A stretch of DNA of 60,123 nt. It comes from Salinivirgaceae bacterium. Lineage in GTDB: Bacteria; Bacteroidota; Bacteroidia; Bacteroidales; SZUA-534. Below are positions 39,134 through 46,641 of this stretch, in pieces. Location: the NCBI GenBank assembly GCA_017557605.1, contig JAFYYJ010000056.1, positions 1 through 60,123 of the forward strand, given 5' to 3'. Under the pieces are notes generated by a model. That model was not told the DNA's origin, did no database searches, and saw only the letters and a list, made by a program, of their open reading frames with translations. The stretch's first letter is position 1. Each line of letters begins with the position of its first letter. A program made the translations under genes and the position numbers.

Positions 39134-41347
39134 TTAATTCATTTTCTTCAAAATCTCCTCTATCTGGCTTTGCAACTTATTGTTGGCGGCTTTCAGTTCG
39201 TCAATCTCTTTCTGTTGCTCCTTGATAGCCTCAATGAGCACTGGTGTCAGTTTGGTGTAGTCAACTGACTTAAAGCCTTTTGTGTCGGTTTGAACAAGCT
39301 CAGGGAATATTTCCTCAACTTCTTGGGCAACAACACCTATCTGCATTGTTTCAGGATAATGCATCGCCTCGTGAGTGCCAAGCAGTGTCTTGATTTCCGC
39401 TTCAGGTTTCCAATAATAGCTGACACCACGCAACTGCAACACTTTCTGCAATGAATTGTTCAGTGTTGTAATATTGTTCTTCAATCGCACATCTGATGTT
39501 TCTGAAACGTTATTAGCCTTAATAGTGCCATTTACCTCCAACAGATAATTAGGCGTTGAAGTGCCAATACCGATGTTACCATTTTTCAACACTACCATTG
39601 CATTGCTGCGCGAATACACTCCATTTCCATTGCCAATGGTAAACAGTCTGTCTTCCCAAGCCCAAATTGGTCCATCAACACCATAATTAGCCGTATCGTT
39701 TGCAGAACCGACAACGGTTTCGCCTGTTGATTTGGCATAAAGCCACTTTCCGAGTGTTATTGACTCTTGCGACGAAGACACACACTCAGGACCGATAGCT
39801 ACAGAATATGAGCCAAGTGACTTTGCACAAAAACCAAAAGCAACAGAGGCACCTCCTTTTGCATAAGAACCCTCACCTGTAGCAAACGAGCATGAACCTT
39901 CTGCAATAGCCGATTTACCAATAGCAACAGCTCCATGGTCCAGTGCCTTAGAGCAGTTTCCAAATGACAATGCCCAGTTTCCAGCCGCCTTGCAATCATA
40001 CCCCATAGCAACCGAACCTACAGAATCTGCAAGACAATTCTCACCAATAGCAAAAGATGCATTACCTTTAGCTTCAGCCAAAATTCCGATTGCACAAGAG
40101 CCATGTCCATAGGCTTTAGCTTCTTCTCCAAGTGCCAATGCAGCTTTATTTGCAGCAATCGACATTTGCCCCAATGCCACAGAACCTGCGCTGTCTGCCT
40201 GACAGAACGAACCTGCGGCAAATGCACCATTACCACTGGCAAAAGAGTTGTAACCAAAAGCCGAACTATTGTCGCCTTTGGCAAATGCTCCAAATCCCAT
40301 GGCTGTTGAAGCTTCACCTTGCGCTTCAGCTTGCTGACCAAAAGCCGCAGTATTATCACCATTTGTTCCTTTTGAATCAACAGCAAATAGATTTGTCTCA
40401 CTTTTACCCGAGCGACCTGCTACCGCAAACTTGCTTTTAGCAGCTTTGTCAGTATCATCATCATCGACAAATACTTGGGTGCCAGCTTTATTTACAATCA
40501 AATAATCATCATTTCCTTTTCCGGAGCGTCCTGCTACCGCAAATTTGCTCTTTGCGGCTTTACTATCATCTTCATCAACAAAAACTTGCGTTCCGTTTTC
40601 GTCAATGGCAAACAAATTAGCGTTCTCTCCAGATTTTCCCGAACGTCCGGCAACAGCGAATTTGCTTTTGGCGGCTTTGCTATCATCATCATCATCAACA
40701 TAAACTTGTGTGCCATTGGCATTTACAACGAAATATTGGCTTTCAGCACCATCTTTTGCCGAGCGACCGGACACTGCAAAACCACTTTTGGCAGCTTTGC
40801 TATCTGCATCATTCTCATCAACATACACACGGACACCGTTTTTATAGACCGCAAAGACCTCATTTCCTTCCTCATCTTTCACCGAGAAAAGCGCCGCATC
40901 GTCATTTGTTCCTGCCTCAGCCTTGATTTGGAGTTTGCCCGCGCTATCCAATTCACCTATCTTCTTTGCATATTGCGCAAACGGCACAGGTTGAATCTGC
41001 ACAAGCCCCATATCGACATATTTGCCTGAACCGTCGGCATCAACCTCCACTTTCATAGCAAGTTGCATTGTCTCCCATGGTATCGCGCTAAAAGCACCCA
41101 TTAAAACTGTTCCCTCACCAACACTGACTGCTATGTTACCATAGGCGTTGGTTTTTACTGATTGTGTCTCCTGATAACAAACGTTGTTGCCGTTCATAAT
41201 ACTGAAACGCAACGTAACATTTTTGTCACTAATTACTTGTCCATTATCGCGGATAACAGCCTGATAATTAAAGCCGTTTTGGGCTACAGCGACTGTAGTT
41301 GCAAGCATTGCCGCAACTGTCATGAAAAAGATTCTAATTCTTTTCAT
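39134..41347 (-). CDS. Surface fibre with YadA-like head and peptidase S74 domain (S74 fibre 3)
   Basis: 737 residues, the shortest of three paralogues. Signal peptide (ends TVAVAQ), N-terminal module GFNYQAVIRDNGQVIS, and about five repeats of the KAAKSKFAVAGRSGK..NKAGTQVFVDDD type at ~185-330. A YadA-like roll of 14-residue repeats spans ~335-545 (GNASFAIGENCLAD, GSCSFATGEGSYAK), then a short linker with NGNIGIGTSTPNYLLEVNG, which is common before S74 domains in phage and bacterial fibres. The S74 domain starts at Ser ~618 in TSDVRLKNNI, with MQIGVVAQEVEEIFPELV, and ends in a coiled coil. Intact Ser..Lys dyad and Arg. Predicted trimeric, self-processing adhesin. Confidence 0.88.
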   Translation of the reverse strand: MKRIRIFFMTVAAMLATTVAVAQNGFNYQAVIRDNGQVISDKNVTLRFSIMNGNNVCYQETQSVKTNAYGNIAVSVGEGTVLMGAFSAIPWETMQLAMKVEVDADGSGKYVDMGLVQIQPVPFAQYAKKIGELDSAGKLQIKAEAGTNDDAALFSVKDEEGNEVFAVYKNGVRVYVDENDADSKAAKSGFAVSGRSAKDGAESQYFVVNANGTQVYVDDDDDSKAAKSKFAVAGRSGKSGENANLFAIDENGTQVFVDEDDSKAAKSKFAVAGRSGKGNDDYLIVNKAGTQVFVDDDDTDKAAKSKFAVAGRSGKSETNLFAVDSKGTNGDNTAAFGQQAEAQGEASTAMGFGAFAKGDNSSAFGYNSFASGNGAFAAGSFCQADSAGSVALGQMSIAANKAALALGEEAKAYGHGSCAIGILAEAKGNASFAIGENCLADSVGSVAMGYDCKAAGNWALSFGNCSKALDHGAVAIGKSAIAEGSCSFATGEGSYAKGGASVAFGFCAKSLGSYSVAIGPECVSSSQESITLGKWLYAKSTGETVVGSANDTANYGVDGPIWAWEDRLFTIGNGNGVYSRSNAMVVLKNGNIGIGTSTPNYLLEVNGTIKANNVSETSDVRLKNNITTLNNSLQKVLQLRGVSYYWKPEAEIKTLLGTHEAMHYPETMQIGVVAQEVEEIFPELVQTDTKGFKSVDYTKLTPVLIEAIKEQQKEIDELKAANNKLQSQIEEILKKMN

Positions 41348-41462
41348 TGTTTTGTTATTTAATTGATTACTAATATATTATTGACTTATTATTCATACCG
41401 CAATGAGTGCGTCGCGCATCTGACTGGCGAACAAATACGAATCTCATAACTTAAATGGAAAA

Positions 41463-43529
41463 TTACTTCAGCGGATAGGTTGCTATCTTCTTGATTGTAT
41501 AATCCTTTGCATAGTTAAGAATATAAACCGAAGTATTCTGATAGCCGCCTTGGTCGCTGTATGGCACAAAGTTGAATTCAGTTTGCAACAGCGGAGCCTT
41601 ATGGTACATTATATAGTGGCGGAAATCCTTTCCAAACTTGTTCAGTGCCGAGCAGAAGAACATTGTTATGTCGTAGGCCTGGAAAGCCATGAGGTCTGGC
41701 TCCGTGTTCACTAGATTGCGGTAGTTGCGCACAAAATCGATAATCGGCTGTGCGTCGTAATCGATATATGAATTCGACAGATAATGCGTGTTGGTGTTGT
41801 GGAAATTGTCAATATCGATGCTCTCAAAGCGTTTCCAGCGCGGCTGCCCGAAAATTTTGATGTTGTACTCATACGAATAGCCGTTGAGTTTGCCCATAAC
41901 ATCGGTGACAAAAGCTCGGTCTGTCGACGGAATGATGACAATGTTCTCACGCCCCTTGATGAATGCGCTGTTCAGTATGTCGCCGCTGGTGTTGAAGTAG
42001 TAATACTCGTTGTAGCGAACCTGGTCGAGGTTGTCGTTATGGATTGACGAGTAGAGCTGCCGTTTGAACTCCGAAATATAGTCCTGCTCCTGCACATTGC
42101 CGTTGTGAATGACAATGTAGTTCTTAGTGTCAATCTGGTTCAGGAATTCGGCCATGTATTTCATCTGAATCTCAAGCGTCGGGCACACTTGGAATGCGTA
42201 AGGATTGTGGTCGATGAAGGTGCTTTTGACCGACAGCGGTGACACAATGTTTATCCTGTGCTCCCACGCGTAGTCGCCCACAGCCTGCAACTCGCTGCTG
42301 AACGCCGGTCCAATGAACATGTCATAGTCTGACAAGTCGTGCTGGCGCATATAGTTGCTTATGTAGAGGCTGTCCCCCTTTGTGTCAATGACTTGCACGT
42401 TGAAAGAAACGCCTTGTTTACGCAATTCATTGAGTGCCAGCATAGAACCAATGTAAAATTCGATATAGCTTTTCGATTTTTCATACACCTTGCCGGTCTT
42501 AGCGCTCCAACCTGTTGTGTCGTTCATGCTGTAGTAGAGCGGCAGAAAATAGGCAATCTTATAAGTTTTTGTCTTGTCGAATTGTGCGTCCTGCGCCTCG
42601 TGCATCTTCTTGTTATCGGCCTCATAATCGGCAATGCGCTTCTGCTCCACCTCACTTATGACGGGCTTCTGCTCCTCCTCGGGTTGTTGCGCCTGCTGCT
42701 CATCGGCTTTTATCGAACCTTTGGGCACACGAATCAGTTCTCCCTCCTGCACTCCGCGGTTCTTTAGGTCTGGATTGAGTTTGAACAGCGCCTTCTCACT
42801 GATGTCAAATTTATGCGTAATGCCATAGACGGTTTCTTGCTTCTGCACCTTGTACAAGTCGAAGCTGCCTTCGGCTATCTCCTCGGCCACCGCGTCGGTT
42901 ACGTGTATCTTGAGCGTCTCGCCTATCTGGATTGACCGCCCGACAATGTCTGGATTAAGCCTTTCGATTTCAGTCGGTGTGGTGTGATACTTACGGGCAA
43001 TGCCGAAAAGGGTCTCTTTCTTGTCCACCTTATGCAACACAAAAGCCGTATCAGTATCGGCTGTCTCCTGTGAGGCTGTCGGCGTCTTCTTGTTGTCGGC
43101 TTTAATCCTCAGGCGGTCACCAATCTTAATGCCGAGCTCCGAGCCAGGATTCAGACGGTACAATTCATCAATGCTTATTCCGTAGCGTTTGGCTATGTTA
43201 TATGGCGTGTCGCCTTTGGTTATCAGGTGGTAGTTGTAGCTGTCGGCCTGTTTAGGCTCCTGCTTAATTCGCACCTTGATATATTGGTCTGGATAAATCT
43301 GATAGGTAAGCTGCGGATTGTCGGCTATTATTGTGTCGACAGGAATCTCGTATGCACGGCTTATGGCGCTCAGCGTCTCGCCTTTGCGGACAATGTGCAT
43401 GTAGTATTCTTTACCGTTCAGGCTGATTTTGTTGTTCGGATGCTTCACGCTTTCATCTTGAGCGTTAACACTTTGCACAAGCAACGATGACAGCATAAAC
43501 AGCAATGGTATTGTTTTCAGAACATTCAT
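41463..43529 (-). CDS. LysM-repeat protein with periplasmic substrate-binding-like domain
   Basis: 688 residues. Signal peptide (ending VNAQDE), then four LysM peptidoglycan-binding modules at about residues 35-90, 95-145, 160-215 and 220-270 (for example HIVRKGETLSAISRAYEIP and HLITKGDTPYNIAKRYGIS). A Gln/Glu-rich linker follows, then about 370 residues resembling type 1 periplasmic-binding or LpoA/LppC-like folds (KTYKIAYFLPLYYSMND, YDMFIGPAFSSELQAVGDYA). Probably a periplasmic cell-wall-associated protein. The binding-fold half may act as an activator of peptidoglycan synthases by analogy with LpoA; this is inference. Downstream of dnaA but separated by a terminator. Confidence 0.82.
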   Translation of the reverse strand: MNVLKTIPLLFMLSSLLVQSVNAQDESVKHPNNKISLNGKEYYMHIVRKGETLSAISRAYEIPVDTIIADNPQLTYQIYPDQYIKVRIKQEPKQADSYNYHLITKGDTPYNIAKRYGISIDELYRLNPGSELGIKIGDRLRIKADNKKTPTASQETADTDTAFVLHKVDKKETLFGIARKYHTTPTEIERLNPDIVGRSIQIGETLKIHVTDAVAEEIAEGSFDLYKVQKQETVYGITHKFDISEKALFKLNPDLKNRGVQEGELIRVPKGSIKADEQQAQQPEEEQKPVISEVEQKRIADYEADNKKMHEAQDAQFDKTKTYKIAYFLPLYYSMNDTTGWSAKTGKVYEKSKSYIEFYIGSMLALNELRKQGVSFNVQVIDTKGDSLYISNYMRQHDLSDYDMFIGPAFSSELQAVGDYAWEHRINIVSPLSVKSTFIDHNPYAFQVCPTLEIQMKYMAEFLNQIDTKNYIVIHNGNVQEQDYISEFKRQLYSSIHNDNLDQVRYNEYYYFNTSGDILNSAFIKGRENIVIIPSTDRAFVTDVMGKLNGYSYEYNIKIFGQPRWKRFESIDIDNFHNTNTHYLSNSYIDYDAQPIIDFVRNYRNLVNTEPDLMAFQAYDITMFFCSALNKFGKDFRHYIMYHKAPLLQTEFNFVPYSDQGGYQNTSVYILNYAKDYTIKKIATYPLK

Positions 43530-43586
43530 TATTATCTGTTTTGAATTGCAAAAGTAACAAAGTAACTAAATGTTTGGGCAAAAAAA

Positions 43587-43614
43587 ATCCCGCACACAAA
43601 ATGTACGGGATTTC
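43587..43614 (-). terminator. Intrinsic terminator of dnaA
   Basis: On the minus strand: AAATCCCG..CGGGATTT hairpin with inner ACA/TGT pairs, followed by eight T, 21-48 bases after the dnaA stop codon. Confidence 0.9.
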
Positions 43615-43634
43615 AAGTTGATTTATTACTCGGT

Positions 43635-45056
43635 TCAAATCTTAAGTTTCTTCTCAATCTCGTCAATATAGCCCTTAAACTGACGGTCGGTGTCGATAAG
43701 GTTGTTGACTGTCTTGCAGGCGTGAAGCACTGTCGCGTGGTCTTTTCCGCCTATCTGCGCACCGATTGTTGCGAGTGAAAGCTTGGTCATGCCCTTTGCA
43801 AAATACATGGCAATCTGGCGTGCCTGCACAATCTCGCGTTTGCGTGTCTTTGAGGTTATTGCCTCCGGATTCAGGTTGAAGAACTCGCAAACAACTTTCT
43901 GTATGTAGCCTACACTCAGTTCGCGTGTGGTGTTCTTCACCAGTTTGTCGATAATCTGACGCGCCAGTTCAATGGTTATTGTCTCGCGGTTGAGTGTCGA
44001 GTGAGCGAGAAGCGAAATCAGTGCTCCCTCCAATTCCCTGATATTATTGGTGATATGTGCAGCCACATAGTCAATGATGTCGTCGCTGATATCGATACCC
44101 TCGTTGTAGGCGTATTGCTTCAGAATGGCTTTGCGCGACTCATAATCAGGATTTGTAAGCTCTGCCGACAATCCCCATTTGAATCTTGACAGCAAACGTT
44201 CTTCAATGCCTTGCAAATCAGCTGGTGCCTTGTCGGAAGTGATAATCAGCTGTTTGCCCATTTGATGCAAATGGTTGAATATCTCAAAGAAACAGTTTTG
44301 TGTCTTCTCTTTTCCCGCAAACTCATGAATATCATCGATGATGAGCAAGTCAATCATCTGATAGAAATGCATGAAATCGTTACGGTTGTTGTTCATTGTG
44401 GCATCGACAAACTGCGTCTCGAACTCATGTCCTGTAACATAAAGCACCACCTTGTCCTGGAAACGCTCCTTTGTCTCAATGCCGATAGCTTGAGCCAAAT
44501 GCGTCTTACCAAGGCCTGAGCCGCCGTAGATAAACAGCGGGTTGAACGATGTGCGTCCAGGATTTGTGGCAATGGCGTAGCCAGCAGAACGCGCCAGTCG
44601 GTTGAACTCGCCCTCGACAAGCCGGTTGAAAGTATTGCGATTATTCAGTTTGGGGTCAATCTGTAGTTTCTGGATTCCGGGGATGATAAACGGATTCTTG
44701 ATATTCGTATGGTCATCATTCGGCATCACCGGATTGTTGTAGATGTCTTTCTTATTATTAGAGGGCATCTTGGCAATACGCGGCTGCGAGTGCGGCATCG
44801 GGTTCTCCATAACAACAATGTACTCCAACCCTGCTCCCGGGCCTAATTCAGCCTGCAAAGCCTTGCTCATCAAGTCGATGTAGACTTCCTCCAGATACTC
44901 ATAATAAAAATGACTCGGAACTTGGATTGTCAGCACCTTACCATTCAACTTTACCGGTTCTATCGATTCGAACCACGTTCTGTACTCTGATGCCTTAATA
45001 TTGTCTTTGAAAAAACGCAGACAATTGTCCCAAACTTGTTTATAGTCTTTATCCAT
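43635..45056 (-). CDS. dnaA: Chromosomal replication initiator DnaA
   Basis: 473 residues. Domain I (residues 1-~85: WDNCLRFFKDNIKASEYRTWF), a short linker, then the AAA+ domain with Walker A FIYGGSGLGKTHLAQAIG, Walker B LLIIDDIHEFAGK and sensor I LIITSDKAPADL. Domain IV binds DNA and carries the signature IGGKDHATVLHACKTV near the C terminus. Binds origin DNA and opens it for replication. It has its own terminator and a 406-base AT-rich upstream gap. dnaA location suggests, but does not prove, closeness to the origin. Confidence 0.98.
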   Translation of the reverse strand: MDKDYKQVWDNCLRFFKDNIKASEYRTWFESIEPVKLNGKVLTIQVPSHFYYEYLEEVYIDLMSKALQAELGPGAGLEYIVVMENPMPHSQPRIAKMPSNNKKDIYNNPVMPNDDHTNIKNPFIIPGIQKLQIDPKLNNRNTFNRLVEGEFNRLARSAGYAIATNPGRTSFNPLFIYGGSGLGKTHLAQAIGIETKERFQDKVVLYVTGHEFETQFVDATMNNNRNDFMHFYQMIDLLIIDDIHEFAGKEKTQNCFFEIFNHLHQMGKQLIITSDKAPADLQGIEERLLSRFKWGLSAELTNPDYESRKAILKQYAYNEGIDISDDIIDYVAAHITNNIRELEGALISLLAHSTLNRETITIELARQIIDKLVKNTTRELSVGYIQKVVCEFFNLNPEAITSKTRKREIVQARQIAMYFAKGMTKLSLATIGAQIGGKDHATVLHACKTVNNLIDTDRQFKGYIDEIEKKLKI

Positions 45057-45462
45057 TGATTTAAAATGATTTATATTTTCAGCTTTCGCTTGACAAACAT
45101 TGTTAAAAAAAAAGAGAAAAAAAAATGCAAATCGCTATTGCAAAATTCGCGAAGACGATATTGTTCTAATTGTCAATCAAAAAAAAAATAAAAATTTTTG
45201 AAAATTTTTCAAAAATTCTCTTATCGCATTGATAATCAAATAACTACAAGTAATCTTTATAACTTGTTGAAAACTAAATCACTACTATTTTCAGGTTGGT
45301 TTAAGTGAAAAAATCGACAATTTTTTCGTCAAAAAAACGGCAAAAAAGAGCTGATTATTGTTAAACAGAAACCGCTGACCGCGGGATGATTTTCATGAGT
45401 GTTGAAAAATGAAATTCGCAACGATTTTTTGACCTAGCTCCCCTCCGATTTTCGAGCAGACA
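45057..45462. other. AT-rich region upstream of dnaA, possible origin or control region
   Basis: Contains long A/T runs (45105-45125, 45181-45195) and a 25-bp palindrome with 12-bp arms AATTTTTGAAAA/TTTTCAAAAATT around one T (45193-45217). It also has two TGTTGAAAA sites (45265-45273, 45400-45408), which resemble but do not match the DnaA box TTATNCACA in reverse complement. No perfect DnaA box was found. No gene. An origin call would need more evidence. Confidence 0.35.
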
Positions 45463-46551
45463 CTACTGCTTTTTCTCCAAATCTTTGGCTTCGCCCAGCG
45501 AAATTTTCTTGTCACCATTGAAAGGCACAATAAAGGCGTCAGGATAGGTTTTCTTTATCGACTCGCGGAACTTTTTGGCTTCGGCAAGCGTAGCAAAACG
45601 GCCTATCATATATTTGTATTTATTGCCGTCTTTGAACTCATAGATGTCGCTCTGTCCCTTGAACTTCTCGGCCGGTTGAGCAACGGGCGCTGATGTTGTG
45701 GCCACCTGCAGCCGATAGCACAAATCGTTGGCCGGTTCTTGTGCGCCGGAGGTCGCTTTCTCCACCTCGCGTTCCTCTTCGCTCAAGTCGTTAAAATACT
45801 CTTTAATAGCACGATAGATAGCTGAAGCGAGGTAATCTTGGCCTTCTTTCGACATCAGGTACTGCTCCTCTTTCGGGTTCGAAATGAAACCCGTTTCGAT
45901 GAGCACACTCGGCATCTTTGTGTGCCACAGGACAAGGAATCCGGCCTGCTTGACACCACGGTCGGCACGTTTTGCGCGCTCGCGGAACTCGGTCTGAATC
46001 ATCGAGGCAAGTGTCAGACTCTTGTCAAGGTAGATGTTCTGCATGAGCGAGAAGATGATGTACGACTCAGCCGATGACGGGTCGAAACCTTCGTATTTGG
46101 TGTTATAGTCCTGCTCCAGAACGATTACCGAGTTCTCTTTCTGGGCCACATCCAAGTTGCTTTGCGATTTGTGCAGACCCATAGCAAATGTTTCGGTTCC
46201 GTATGGCGCGGTGTTTTTGTTGGAGTTGGCGTGTATCGACACAAACAGGTCGGCATTGTTCTTGTTGGCAATGGCGGCGCGTTGGTCAAGAGGTACAAAG
46301 AAGTCGGCGTCGCGAGTGTAGATGACATTGGTGTTGGGCATATTCTTTTTGATGTACTCACCCACCTTAAGCGTGATAGCCAGCACCACGTCTTTTTCCT
46401 TGCCTTTGCTGCCTATGGCGCCAGTGTCGTGACCGCCATGTCCAGCGTCCAATACCACAGTGTGTTTGCCGGACTGCTGGGCGCTTGCGCTAAAACCGGC
46501 CAAACAGAAAAGATATATTAGTGCTGCTGCAAATACAATTTTTTGGTTCAT
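45463..46551 (-). CDS. N-acetylmuramoyl-L-alanine amidase (Amidase_3) with SPOR-like C terminus
   Basis: 362 residues. Signal peptide (ends SASAQQ). The zinc amidase domain covers ~30-250, with metal and catalytic motifs VVLDAGHGGHDTGAIG, LFVSIHANSNKN and PSVLIETGFISNPKEE. It cuts the bond between MurNAc and L-Ala in peptidoglycan, usually during cell separation. The last ~100 residues (YRLQVATTSAPV, YKYMIGRFATLAEAKKFRE) look like a SPOR domain, which binds denuded glycan at the septum. It is divergent from lptD with only ~90 bases or fewer between the starts, so the two envelope genes share a control region. Confidence 0.9.
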   Translation of the reverse strand: MNQKIVFAAALIYLFCLAGFSASAQQSGKHTVVLDAGHGGHDTGAIGSKGKEKDVVLAITLKVGEYIKKNMPNTNVIYTRDADFFVPLDQRAAIANKNNADLFVSIHANSNKNTAPYGTETFAMGLHKSQSNLDVAQKENSVIVLEQDYNTKYEGFDPSSAESYIIFSLMQNIYLDKSLTLASMIQTEFRERAKRADRGVKQAGFLVLWHTKMPSVLIETGFISNPKEEQYLMSKEGQDYLASAIYRAIKEYFNDLSEEEREVEKATSGAQEPANDLCYRLQVATTSAPVAQPAEKFKGQSDIYEFKDGNKYKYMIGRFATLAEAKKFRESIKKTYPDAFIVPFNGDKKISLGEAKDLEKKQ

Positions 46552-46566
46552 GCTTCACTGACACTT

Positions 46567-46574
46567 TAATTTTG
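46567..46574 (+). promoter_or_regulatory. -7 promoter box upstream of lptD
   Basis: TAATTTTG fits TAnnTTTG, with TTG at 46543-46545 about 21 bases upstream as a -33 element. The predicted transcript start near 46579 argues that translation begins later than the TTG at 46582. Confidence 0.5.
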
Positions 46575-46641
46575 ATTAGTTTTGGCAACAATTTTCATTA
46601 GAAAATTGCGTAACAAAAATAGCATATTTTTCTATTTCGGT

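Noticed and set aside
45057..45462. Replication origin
   Set aside because: AT-rich and next to dnaA, but no perfect DnaA boxes were found and GC skew could not be computed; kept only as a possible control region.
46582..46641. TTG start at 46582 for lptD
   Set aside because: The -7 box at 46567-46574 predicts a transcript start near 46579, leaving almost no leader, and the signal peptide begins cleanly at 46642. Not fully excluded.
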